Assembly (NCBI RefSeq): GCF_019649055.1
Contig: NW_026570272.1
Coordinates: forward strand, 682,001-746,000
Direction: 5' to 3'
Source of the DNA: Paramacrobiotus metropolitanus
Taxonomy: Eukaryota; Tardigrada; Eutardigrada; Parachela; Macrobiotidae
DNA length: 64,000 bases
Part shown: positions 35,450-46,988 of the stretch, in pieces
Layout of the letters: each line of letters begins with the position of its first letter
Numbering within the stretch: position 1 is the first letter of the stretch
The notes under the pieces: generated by a model
What the model saw: only the letters and a program-made list of their open reading frames with translations
The model's database searches: none
What the model was told of the DNA's origin: nothing
Made by a program: the position numbers and the translations under genes

Positions 35450-37454
35450 ATGGCTGAGGGGTTCTTTCGGAGACTACTAGCTATGAAGTCCACAGGCGAC
35501 TTGTGTGATGTTATGCTGAAAGGCGCGGACGATTCTTCACCTGGCATTTCGTGTCACCGAATCGTACTCAGTGCGCACAGCTCTTATTTCCACACAATGT
35601 TTACGAGCGGACTGAAGGAATCAGTCGAATCCAACATCCAGCTGAAGAATATCTCTACGAGCACCCTGAGGGAGTAAGTTGCCGAAATCATATAATAATG
35701 TCCTGTTTTCACTCCTCTGTATTCTTGTTGCAATTTTACTCGTATACCGAGACTATAGCGAAGTTTTCGAAGGGTAACTAACCGATAAAATTATGGACGT
35801 ACTTTTATTGTTAAGTGCGCTATGACCTTATCACTGGGAGAGCTAACGCCTCAATCAAGACTTTCGTTGTTCAGGTTGATTGATTACGCCTACACACTGG
35901 AAATCCAGATTAATACAGGCAATGTTCAGTCGATTCTGACAGCGGCCCTGTTTCTGGACATTGTGCCCGTTTCTTATTTGTGTTGGGAGTTTGTGGAGAA
36001 GCACATGGATGCCGCCAGTTGCTTGATGATTCATTGTCTGGCCGTTCGGCATCAAAATGCGCGATTGGTCGCAAAAGCCGAAGCCATGGTCCTTCGAAAT
36101 TTTGTCCGCATTTCACGGGGCGCGGACTTCCGACTCATTGATGCAGAAAAGGTGCAAACCACTTTAGTTTATGCTGCAGCAAAGTATTATTGCAGCCCCG
36201 TTGATCCCTCTGTTTGTAGATGGTCGATCTGATTGCGTCAGATGATTTGCGCGTGGAAAACGAGGATGACGTGCTGGAAGCGGTGATGCGGTGGCTGGAT
36301 CACGACCCAGCCGGACGAAAAGCGCATCTCTCGGATGTGCTGCAGTTCGTGCGGGTTGTTTTCCTTGGTCCTGCTTCGCTGGAGAAGTATTTCTTGGCGC
36401 TTTACAATGCCCTTAACAAATCACCAGCCGTGGATTTACCGCTGTCGTCCAGGATGGCCAGTGCCCTGCCCAACCGTCAAACTGAAGCCATCGCCTCTCG
36501 ATGTCGACCCCGGGAATCCTACGGTACGGTATTCCTGTCTTTTCCTTTGTTGACTAGTTTGCGCCATTAAAGTTTTAATTCTGATTCTGCTAGTAACCGG
36601 CAGTTTTCCGGTGGTAGGATTCAGGAAAGCTGTTGTCTGCGTTGCGGAGTCTGAAACATGGGAAGGAGTCTTCTTCTGTGATTGTTTTCCTGCCATCCGC
36701 GTCAAGTGTGCTGCGTTTCGCTAGTCTGCCCAACAACATTGATGCGCCCGGCTTGGCGGTGCTGGAGAACGGATCGTTATTGGCATGCGGCGGACGAAGT
36801 GGCCCTGAGGCCTCGGAGAACCGAGTATGGCGTTACGACAACGCTGGTTATGCCTGGACGGAACTCCAACCACTGCAGCAAAGGCGTTATGGAATGGGTG
36901 TGGCAGCGCTGAACGGCCGCGTGTACGCTGTCGGGGGGTGATGACTTGGATCCTGATCATGGGTTACTGTCGTCCATGGAGTCGTACGATCCACAGGAAG
37001 ATCGTTGGCAGTTCGTGGCTGCTTTGCCGGATGAACTTCAGGAGTTTGCCATGCTGGCTTTGGATCAACGGTTGTTCGTATTTGGCGTACTGAACGCACA
37101 TGGGGAAAGTGTTGACAGTGTCTACTGCTACGATCCCGTAGAGAACTTGTGGAATAAAATGGCCGATATGCCGACGGCTCGATCTTGCTGCTCGGCACTC
37201 GTGACTGGATATTTTGTCGCTGCCTGATACATCTCTTACTTGGTGATTCAGGCAACACCATCAGGCAACGGATTACAGCTGTTAGTGCGTGCGTGGGCGG
37301 AAAGGTTTTTGTCCTGGACGGAGAAGACAGATCGATCGAATATTACGACGAAGACGCGGACACGTGGACGCTGCACAACTGCCAGATCCCGGAATCTAAT
37401 TCCCTGGTCGGCTGCGCTGTGATGACAATGAAGCCGGGTAATAAACGGGGATAA
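35450..37454 (+). pseudogene. Kelch-like gene B (BTB-BACK-Kelch), exon 5 lost
   Basis: Exons: 35450-35673 (BTB, start ATG at 35450), 35875-36151, 36220-36523 (BACK), exon 4 from about 36618 or 36625 to about 37220, and last exon 37252-37454. The first three exons are open and have exactly the paralog lengths (224, 277, 304 bp). In exon 4 the ancestral acceptor (TAG at 36615-36617) gives the conserved KAVVCVAES and then runs out of frame, while a second AG seven bases further on (36623-36624) restores the downstream frame with novel residues. A six-G run (36935-36940) breaks the frame again. Exon 5 and its introns are missing: only about 30 bp separate the end of exon 4 from the last exon. Probably a pseudogene, though a BTB-BACK protein could still be made. 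Confidence 0.8.
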
Positions 37455-38961
37455 CGCCATAATAGTACTAGCTGATTTACCAGCAGATTTTCTACATTCA
37501 TTGTAGGTTCGCACTTGACTGACAAAGGGGACCAGTAGTTGTATTCTGCCTGAAGAGCGCCGAGATAATCGTTAAATAAATTCATGGAGCACTGCCGTGG
37601 TGCAGTTCCCATTCAGCGCGTGTTGGCAAATCCTCCTCTGGAAGACATGTTTTTTTCCCCGCTGCATACTGTGCTTCGCGGGCGCTACGTACACTTCTGT
37701 ACTTCGAAGTATTGTTTTTTGCTTTGATATTTGGTTTTTATTTATGTGAAATGTTTACAATCTACTGTCATTAAAAGTTCACTCGGATAGTGCTGAAGAC
37801 AATAAATTTCGTTCAAATCCAGCTTTGTGAGTGTTTTTGAATACAGTATCTTTGCTCCGAACTCGTTACTAACGGTTCTTTGGACTTCTTGAATGCAATG
37901 AAGCCGGGCAATCAACGGGAAATAATCCAGCAGTAGAGTGATATAGCTCGATTTGGGCACAAGAGAACGAATTCATGAATCACGGTTCCGAAAAACGTGG
38001 AGGTGTTTGATTTCCTAACATTCCGGGCTGATTTGCCACCCGCCCAAGGATGGCATATACGGTTGAGGCATCGAGTGTCAATCTTGCCATAATGCCATTA
38101 ACTGGATAGATTGCAGCTTAATGACTTGTAGTCGACAACAAGGGCAGTTATTCATACAGTCATATTGTCCAATTAGTTATAAACTAGTGGTGGTTGTTAA
38201 CCACATCATTGCACCGAGCGCGAGCGCCGGTCCGCTGGGAATGTGCAACTACGAATCGACATGGCGCACCGCGAACCCAGTTCTGATGGCGCTCTTCCGG
38301 GATGGTGTAACCAGCGTATATGTAATATAAGCTCGCTGGTGCAAGTTTTGCGCTGGCGTGTTTCAGTTTATTGTTACGATCCCGTGATCTACTGTCAATC
38401 TGGGAAATAACGTTCAGTAAAGCACTACAGAACACTACATTTAGGAAGACATTCAAAAAAGATTTCGCCGTGGATAAAAACAAATGGTCTTATCGAAATT
38501 CTGACTAGAAAATTTCGTGCTAAAGTATTAACGACACCAAGTATTATTGCGCGCTTCCAATACCATTAGAAAACGATGTTAATGACATCCTTGAAACAGC
38601 GCGTACGCTATGAAATACCACTGCCAATGGAAATGAAAATTTGTGGAACTGGAAAAGCGTGACCGACGCTTTTCGTGGGCGACAGACTAACTCTGCTACG
38701 GGAAGCGTATACTCTGCTACGGAATACTATGAATGCGTGCATCGCTTGACGAAGGCATAGAGTAGCACCTCACGCTTCGCGCTCGGTGCAGACTAACATA
38801 AAGCTATTAAAAAGGAACCCAGACATCAGATATTTCGAAGGAGTGCATTTAATTCTCTACGTTGATTGTGAACCGAGTTTACCCAGAACTAGTACCGTAC
38901 TTCTTTTTCCTACCAACTACTCCAGCATTATCCATTGAACCAAGACCAAGCATCCTCTGTC
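37455..38961. other. Intergenic between Kelch B and C
   Basis: No gene recognised. The frames on the minus strand across 37248-37612 and 37742-37960 are shadows or domain-free. Confidence 0.5.
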
Positions 38962-41900
38962 ATGGCTGAGGAATTTCTTCGGGCACTACTAAATATGAAA
39001 GCCAAGGGGGCTCTCTGTGATGTCGTCATGAAAGGCGCTGAGGATTTGTCAGATGGCATTCCGTGCCACCGCAACGTACTCAGCGCGCACAGCTCGTATT
39101 TCCTCACAATGTTCACGAGTGGTCTGAAAGAGTCGTCCGAATCCAGTGTGCAGCTCCACAACATCTCCACGAGCACTCTGAAAGCGTAAGTTGCACCCGC
39201 ACATGGTCCTTGTGGGTATAATAATGTTGTATTGTTGTTATATTATTATAGTTTATTGCAAATAAAATTGATTGCCGTAATCGTTTTGCTATTGCCTTCC
39301 GCAATGACTTAATTTATCCAGGCTGATTGATTACGCCTACACACTGGAAATCAAGATTGATGCAGACAACGTCCAGTCAATTCTGCTTGCGGCCCTGTTT
39401 CTGGACATTGTTCCCGTCGCCAACTTGTGCTGGGATTTTGTGGAGAAGCACATGGATGTCTCCAGTTCCTTGATGATTCACTGTTTGGCAGATAGGCACA
39501 GCAATGCACGCGTGGCCGCCAAAGCCAAAGCCATGGTTCTCAGCTATTTTCTCCAAATCTCACGGAGCGCTGACTTCCTACTCATCGACACACAAAAGGT
39601 CCTTGGTTCAAAACAATGAGGAGATGTTTCGGTTATAGCATGTCCATAGAATTCAGAAGCCATTTTTGTAGTTGACCGAGCTTATTGCATCCGACGATCT
39701 GCGCGTGGACAAAGAGGATAACGTGTTGGAAGCGGTTTTGCGCTGGCTGGACTACGACACAACCGTCCGAAAAGCGCAGCTCTCCGATGTGCTGCAGTTT
39801 GTGCGAGTCGGCTTCCTGGGTCCTACCTCCCTGGAACAGTATTTCTTGGTGCTTTTGAATAGCGTTAACAGCGCGCCTGCTCCCGATTTGCCCTCCGGCG
39901 TTAACCGTGAGCTCCCGAAACGTCAAGCAGGGGCAATCGCGGCTCGATGTCGACCCCGCGAATCGTACGGTGAGACAGTGTTGCTAGTTTATACTTCTAT
40001 TTAGGTCCTCGGGGCCGTTGGCGATAATACAGTCAATTTCCTAAGTTTTAGTTCGAACTTACTGCAGTGAGTGTGGACTGTGTGGTTATATGCGCCTGTA
40101 CTTGCTGTACTACCGTTGCACGCATACCTTTGACCATCTCGCTGATTTAAATGTGAATGAATCTATGTGAACGCACCAAACCAAAAGCACACTCACTCTC
40201 GGTAAGGCTGTGTGTAACTGAGCCCTTGTTTTCACCTCCGAGTCAAAAATTAGGAAACAGGTTGTAAATGGTCGAAAAGCATAAAGTATCTACAAATCTT
40301 TATGACTAGAAAGTGTTGACTAGGATACATTCAGGACAATTTTGTCAGCAGAAACCGACGATGCAGAAACGGTGACACGGATGTTGCAACCGGCCGAAGT
40401 ATGACAGTATAAGGTATCCGGGCCAGGACATAGTTCGCTAGTTCAGTGTATCCCATACGGGGCAACATAGATCTCAATCTGCATAGTTTACATGATAATA
40501 TTGCAACGGCAACTTCTAAGCTGCCACTAGTGGAGTGGGTTACACACCCGTACCACGATAAAACGAGGTTTGATGGTTCGTCGGTGACCGTCGGCGATGT
40601 TACGAGTTAGCGAATTACCCAAAAGTCAGTTATGCAATTGCGAGCATGTTAACCGATACCGGCGCGATTGTCAAAGTGCACAAACATTTTTAATCAGCTG
40701 AAAAGTCATTGGGGAAGAGCAAGGGCAAGGGCAAGAGCAAGAATGATTTCAGAACATTCAAACAATCTCAGAAGTCTAGAAAATCCACGTTAGAACTGGT
40801 AATCTCGTACAAGTACACATTCAGATGTTTCCGGTTGAACTAGCACCAATGAGATGTACATCTTCACTACAGATCTCATTTGTACGGCTACAATATGTCC
40901 TAACTAAAAATGACTGCAGTACAATTGCTGACCTCCAGCTGCCGTGTCTCCGGCGGCAACGTGCAGGAAGCGGCGCATCTGACTCTGTCGAGGGTCGAAT
41001 TAAGGAATTTTGGGGGAGGATATCAGTTCTGTCCTTCCCAGATTTAACATGGCTTTTTACCGTTGATTCTGTGGTGATAGGTTTGTGGAAAGCCATTGTT
41101 TGCGCTGGTGAGTTGGATGGCGACGATGGGGATACTCTATCTGTGGATGTTTTCATACCATCAACGTCGAGTGTTCTGCGTATCGCAGACCTCCCAGACA
41201 ATATTGTGGCTCCCGGCTTAGCGCTGTTAGAGGATGGCTCGATATTGGCATGTGGCGGGTTCTCTGGTGCCAGCGCCTCGGAAGACCGAGTCTGGCGCTA
41301 TGATACAGCGAAAAGTACATGGACCCAAGTCGAGTCAATGAACCATCATCGCTATGAACTGAGTGCGGCGACGTTGAACGGCCACGTCTACGCTGTCGGA
41401 GGAATTGCCTCGGATCGTCGGGTATTGTCGTCGATGGAGTTGTACGATGCGCAGAGAGATGATTGGGATTTAATGGCTAGTCTGCCTCATGCTCGGACAG
41501 CCTTCGCGATGGTGGCCTTTGAGAATCGACTATTTGTGTTCGGTGGCACGAATTCGCGTCAGCATATCGTGCAGACCTCTTACTGCTACGACTCAATCAC
41601 TTATAAATGGAGCCAAATGGCCGACATGCCGACACCACGGTCCCGTTGCACTACGTGCGTGGGTACAAGCGGACTAATCTATGTGATCGGTATGTAAAAG
41701 GTTAGGAACGAGTGTCGTTACCCGTTATGTCAATTACGGTAGAACAGAAATTGTGGCTGCGCGGATTCGCCTTGTGTCCTCTCATTGCATGCGCTCGGTT
41801 GCGCGGTTATATTTGTATTAAGCGCCTGCCACTACTCGAACCACACTTAATATTTTTATGAAAGTCTTAAAGCATTTATAGCATTCTTGAATTCGGGTGA

Positions 41901-42729
41901 GTCGTTCTCTACCCGCTACCGATATGCGAGACAAGCAGGAGTGCCGTTTGTAGAGCTGGAAGTCTACCGCCATTGGCGGAGGTGAATTACAACTGTGAAA
42001 GTTAAGTGACGCCGGGGGTGGTACAGATTGCTGCGAGCACCACCGATTGTGCCTGGTTTATTCGGTCTCTTTTTATTTTGTATTGCGGTGGTGAAAGACA
42101 TCATCATATCACGGCTCTGCTTTGACGTCATAAGCACCTTCGCTACTGCAGGGCATGCGATGCCCAGCGATAAGCGAATAACCAACAACGAATGAATTAA
42201 TGTGATAATCTTATGTAGGGAAGAAGCATTTTCAACAGTAATTTAACTTCCGTTGATTCTCAACCGACCATAATTTTAATGAACGTGCATGCAGGTGGGT
42301 ATAACCCTGAGAACGGGCGCTGCGTGGAGGCCTATGACATCGCTACCAATCAGTGGCAGAAAAAACGTACGTTTCTGTATCTCTCTACCGACAGACCATT
42401 AGTTTATCGTCAGTTTGTGGTGCAGTCAGCTGCTCCATTTTGTGTGGTCCGCTTTAAATCTGTAACCCTAATTCCGAACTGATTTAGAAAATACCATCGA
42501 ACTTCGGGATTCCGCTGTCAGTGTATGCCTGGACGGAAAGATTTTTGTCATTGGCGGAACCACTAAGTCGATCGAATACTACAACGAAGATACCGACACG
42601 TGGACCCTACATAAATGCGTTCTGCCGGAAGCGAAGTATCTCACCGGTTGCGTTGTAATGTCAATGAAGCCAAGTGGGTTGAATCAAGTAGTATTTCATC
42701 CAGCCGATACAATTCGTAAAGATTACTAG
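38962..42729 (+). CDS. Kelch-like protein C (BTB-BACK-Kelch), 573 aa, intact
   Basis: Exons 38962-39185, 39322-39598, 39672-39969, 41081-41689, 42295-42366 and 42488-42729 join with GT-AG introns and matching phases (2, 0, 1, 1, 1) into 574 codons with the stop. The start is the ATG of MAEEFLRALLNMK. Residues 1 to about 110 are BTB (CDVVMKGAED, PCHRNVLSAHSSYF); about 115-265 BACK, with DLRVDKEDNVLEAVLRWL; from about 275 the kelch blades, with repeated VWRYD...W, LNGHVYAVGG, LYDAQRDDWD, YCYD...W and IEYYNEDTDTW. By family, such proteins bind Cul3 through BTB/BACK and recruit substrates through the propeller; partners here are unknown. The BTB is slightly short of the usual family length. It is the only one of the five copies that reads through without damage. 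Confidence 0.92.
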
Positions 42730-42876
42730 TCTGTCAGTGCTTTCGTGATTTTGGATTTCTTTTCATTCAACTTACATTCACAATTCGTCTTCGCATTCCG
42801 GTCACTACTGTCATAGAGATCCGAAATTACCGGGATTGGTACACACGGAAGACAAATCTCTAGAATTCAATAACAC

Positions 42877-42929
42877 TGCATTTTCACGGGTTTAAGGATG
42901 TTCCTTTTCCTTAAACCCATGGAAATGCA
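42877..42929. repeat. 53-bp hairpin downstream of Kelch C
   Basis: 22-bp arms (TGCATTTTCACGGGTTTAAG and its mirror, one or two mismatches) flank GTTCCTTT-like spacer. It lies 150 bp past the stop of gene C. Confidence 0.7.
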
Positions 42930-43994
42930 AAAAAACAGTATTTTCCCAGAAGTTAATAAAGTTTTATTTAACACAAAATGCACTAGGTCGATGAAATTAA
43001 CAGATCGTAGCAGTTTGGTTTTGCGTTGTTGATGCAACGACTCACTTTGCGACCCCGACCCCGGCATGCAAAAATCATCGAAGTAGCATCCCATCGAAGT
43101 CTTTTGGTTGTGAATGGCCATCGCATTGCTATCACTTGTTCGCCGTTATAAGAGTGTATTGTTCCTTGCAGGTGCGAGTCTGGCTGATGGAGTCGATAAA
43201 TAACATCCTCGCAAGCGGGTCATCGGTAATATCCAGAAGCGGATTCCTGGGACCGGGAGCACTGTTGCGTGTCGGTTCGGTGCGTGTTCTGTAGCATCGG
43301 TTGTTGACATTCTTGCTCGGAGTAGTATTCGTATGGATTATTTCTCATGGTTATTCTGTTTGTAGTAAAACTTACGTAGTGTATGTTCATTATTTACAAC
43401 ACTAATGTGAAATTTAATCGCGGGAAAGCGACTTTTGTATGCGATGGGAACTGTTAGTTGTTCTGACGACTGGAACTGTTGTCCTACATGCTTTTCTTAG
43501 TTATCGGATATTTAATTTCAAGGGGCATTTCTTCGTATAAGTTGAAACAAAGGTTATACACCAGATTTTGCAGCAATAATAACACGGGAATACGCATCGA
43601 GTTACGGACACAATGCGGCTATACAGAAGACAGGGGAGCTGCACGTCACCTGCATCAGTGGCAGGGATATTACTAAAATTCTTTTGTAGGAATTTTTCTA
43701 ATCTTTGACACAGCAAAAACGTAGTACCTTCCGAAAGACAATCGAAACAAACACGTTAAAAAACTAAAACAGGACTTTCCAAAAAAAACGTTGCAAGACG
43801 TTCCAGACGTCGACGTTCAGTCTGATATGCCAGGAAAACTTCTCTCAACCGACATTTCATACCAGTACTGGACAGTGGAGCTTACAATGTATGGATTCTG
43901 GCTGTCCTGGTTGCCTCCCACTTCCCAACCTTTATTTGATTTATTTAAAAGTTAATTTATTCAAATTTATCTATTTACGAATTTATTTTTGGAA

Positions 43995-44165
43995 TGTAAT
44001 GACATGTCGGCCCAACATGGTTCCCATGCGCGTTAGTTGGACGTGGTCATCTCCTGCTTGACATACGGTCGCTAAAATGTCAAAGAATATTTTTCTTGAA
44101 ACTCAATTTTTCTTTGCGGAGTTGCAATTTTCAAAAATGTAGTCCCAACCCTTCTAGTGCCCTAA
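43995..44165 (+). repeat. Dispersed repeat, partner of 54615-54785
   Basis: Both copies share ACATGTCGG, CAACATGGTT, GGTCATCTCCTGCTTGACAT and GGTCGCTAAAAT in the same order and orientation, with scattered substitutions. Noncoding; element type unknown. Confidence 0.7.
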
Positions 44166-44633
44166 ATTAACAACACGTCCAAAACAATTAAAAACGAATA
44201 ACCGCGCTGTTAGTGCCGAATCAAACGAATCGAATCAAAGCAACACAGAAAAGGTTATCGTTAAGGATTTTTCACGGTTTGAGTAGATCTGTCCTGCTGG
44301 TCAAATGTAACCTTACTATACTATACCCTTAAACCAAGGAAATGAGGGCTAAGTGTTTCGTTGAGCAATTTCCAAACACGACAGCCATCCGGTGGATTCT
44401 TCTACGCCGATACGGAAACAATGGGGCGCTTCTGACTGCTTTGCTGCATCCCTCGTTAACTTAGGGAGCACGATGTCCCCAACAGGCTGGTAGGACAAAA
44501 AAGCCAAGAAATAAACCTAGAAAAAATAACCGAATCACGACTTAACTAAATAGAGAAATTACCAAGCACCTAAACTATAAAACATTCAAATAAGTATAAT
44601 GTTACAGTAACCATTATTTGTTGCTGCCTCTGC

Positions 44634-44828
44634 CTAACTCTGCGTGGAAGACACATTTCCAAAAATTTCAGCAACAGATCCTCCAGACAAATTAATAGCG
44701 ACCGATACTTTGGACATTTCCGACGTCTTAACGTCGGAAATGACCGGTGAATCTGCGTAACCATACTCTTCCGCTGGATGCGGTTTTGCGGTGGCTGAAA
44801 CACAACCAGGCGGGGCGAAGCGCAACAC
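44634..44828 (-). pseudogene. Relic peptide, related to 60769-60963
   Basis: The minus strand reads SEMSKVSVAINLSGGSVAEI, close to RELAEVSAAMNLSGGYVVEI at 60769-60963; the residues before it also correspond (EEYGYADS against MESMADS). Two separate copies of the same short coding stretch suggest a scattered gene or transposon fragment. I do not recognise the family. Confidence 0.5.
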
Positions 44829-45108
44829 GAAGTGTACTTTAATTTTGTTCCAGTTGTGTCAAAAATCTTGCCCTTATTGAATATGGTTTTGTGATTCAAT
44901 TCGGTTGTATACTAGTTAACGATTTATACGCCCGCCGGTATATACGCATTTGTACACTCGGGCAAAAACGCCGCAACGGCGTGTAACCGTCCAAAACATC
45001 TGAGACGTTTTGGCGCTTTAACCTTCAGTGGGACATGCAGGAAATGCAAAGACTTATTGTGCAAGTGCCCAGAATGCGGAAACATGACTACTCGTAGAGT
45101 CGTAGTTA

Positions 45109-45199
45109 AGGGAAGTAACCCGGTACGGCTACATGGTACCAAATTCGTGTACATGTACGAAAACTTCCGCTTTCGCGCACTCATAACACGTTTGTATTG
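45109..45199. repeat. Dispersed repeat (copy 2 of the GGTACCAAAT-type family)
   Basis: Shares AGTTAAGGGAAGT, GGTACC-rich, TTCGCGCACTC and CACGTTTGT blocks with 3104-3195. The sequence just after (CACTGCCGTGAAAACC at about 45237) also resembles 19557-19575. Confidence 0.45.
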
Positions 45200-46106
45200 C
45201 CTTATGGCACTGTGCAGCTAAATTTACATAATATACACTGCCGTGAAAACCGTTTGCGCGCATACCATTCGAAACTAATGACTCTCATTTTAGTTGAATC
45301 TGAAGCCTTGAAGTCGTTTTCGTAAAGCAGTTTTAAAGGACTGACTTATTATTTCTGCGGCTGTTTCTTATCAATTTTGTTGTTCGTTATTCAGAAAGAT
45401 AGATCATAAGAATAATAACTGTAAAGTAAAAGCCCGTTCCAATATTAGTTGTTGAACCGCCCTGCAGCTTTTGAAAAATTGTTGTAAATAATAAGACTAA
45501 TTATTTTATTGTGGCTGAGCGAACGTTGCCAGGCGACTGCCGTCCCCGAGCACATAACAGACGTCCTCATATCATTCAGTGTTTGATGACGCACATCTCG
45601 TTAGCTTCCTCGATTGCGGCCAAGCGTACATCTTTAAGATGACGGTAATGACAGAAGTACAGCGCGAGTTTTATGGAATTCGATTTGAGCATATTTTTCC
45701 GTGCTACTAGTTGCATATGATGACCTCGAAGTCATTAGATAGATATATTAAAGAATTCGAACATCCGTATCAGTTGTTTGAATTCATACAGAATCACCAT
45801 TCTTTTTGGTATAGAATCTGGATCAAATTTTTAAACCGTATCAAAACAAGGAGAACTGCATTACGAGATTGAATAAAAATTGTAAGATCATTTTAGAGCT
45901 GATTTTCGCAACAATCAGGGAGTGAAGCCAAGCCTTGAGCACTGTTCAAATGTGCATTCGCGAGACAGGAATTCCTGCCTAACCAGCAGTTATTGATGGT
46001 TTAACAGTTTAACCGAACTACGGCGAAACGTACAACAGAATTACAGTGTGCGGCGCCTTGCGCTAATCGCAATGCGTTTTTTCGAGGGCGCCAATCGCTT
46101 GACAAC

Positions 46107-46280
46107 GAAGCCGCGCAAGCCGCTAAGCCGACGCGGCCGCCGGCTAAGCCTCAGCCGGCTGGAATCCTTAGCCGGCGTAGACAGCCGGCCTGTCGTCGGC
46201 TACGGCTTCCAAAAACGCTTAGCCGGCTGGCTAATAGCCGGCTAAGCCGCGGCTTAGCCGGCTTTCAGCCAGCCGCTGCC
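46107..46280. repeat. GC-rich AGCCGGCTAAGCC palindrome cluster
   Basis: Within 175 bp the 8-bp palindrome AGCCGGCT and its extensions TTAGCCGGCT or AGCCGGCTAAGCC occur many times in both orientations, in sharp contrast with the AT-rich surroundings. It lies about 180 bp upstream of a LINE tail fragment. It may be an eroded tandem repeat or the structured part of a mobile element. Confidence 0.75.
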
Positions 46281-46459
46281 ATCTCTAAGCCAAGGAATGG
46301 CAAGCGGTGAGTGCCGTGCTTTGCGATACATATTATGAATCGTGTGTGCGCTGGGCAACCGCACACAGAGGGCTCTGGAGGCAACTTCCGGCACTGATAT
46401 TTTCCATGGAATTAATATGCACGTGTCTGAAATGATGCAGTGCCAATCATACATGTGTA

Positions 46460-46744
46460 AAGGCTGGAGCGGCCGCTGACCAGGCTGAAGCCGAGAAAAT
46501 ACGGAAATACAGCTTCATGTCAGGACTATACGAGTTTGCTGCTGTCGGCTTCGAAACCTTCGGCAGTTGGGGTACATCGGGAAAGAGGATTGTTAATGAG
46601 ATTGGAAAGAGGGTTTTGTTACAAACCGGCGAGATTCGTAGTCTTGAATATTTGAAACAGAATATTTCCTTAGCAATTCAACGTGGTAACGCGGCTTCTG
46701 TGATTGGCACTGTTGAGAATGTTAAGTTGTTTAATCGTAACTAG
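46460..46744 (+). mobile_element. LINE C-terminal fragment, same family
   Basis: The frame reads AGAAADQAEAEKIRKY, FAAVGFETFGSWGTSG and NISLAIQRGNAASVIGT, matching the end of the LINE at 6905-9382 residue by residue, and ends at a TAG (46742). Upstream parts of the element are absent. Its open frame over 95 codons suggests it is less decayed than the 12.1-kb piece. Confidence 0.8.
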
Positions 46745-46988
46745 ACCTTGATATTGTTATCCAGCTATTGAAATAAAAGAAGTACATCTGCCAGAACTGT
46801 AAAGAGTTAACTTTGACGGTATATTTAGTCATTTGGTTAGTTCTCGTCTCTCACTATCAGAACTGTATGCATAGTTACCAGTAATCAGACGATTTCATAC
46901 TTGCAGGGTACTAATGCACAGATAATTAGACGATTTTGTTATACTTATAGAAAGTATTCGTTGAACTACGGTTGAAGTTTCCTCTCTC

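Larger units (their letters stand above)
42730..46080. other. Intergenic with hairpin and dispersed repeats
   Basis: Contains a hairpin at 42877-42929, an AATAAAG near 42955 that could serve as a distant poly-A signal for gene C, a dispersed repeat at 43995-44165 and a relic peptide at 44634-44828, all listed separately. No gene recognised. Confidence 0.45.

Noticed and set aside
36436-37261. Minus-strand open frames across the Kelch genes
   Set aside because: They mirror the conserved plus-strand coding frames and have no domains of their own.
40380-40800. Possible coding relic with a Lys/Gly-rich tail in Kelch C intron 3
   Set aside because: Several frames are needed and no motif is clear enough to name a family.
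40825-41080. N-terminal extension of the large frame over Kelch C exon 4
   Set aside because: It precedes the acceptor at 41079-41080 and is not conserved in the other copies, so it is intron read-through.
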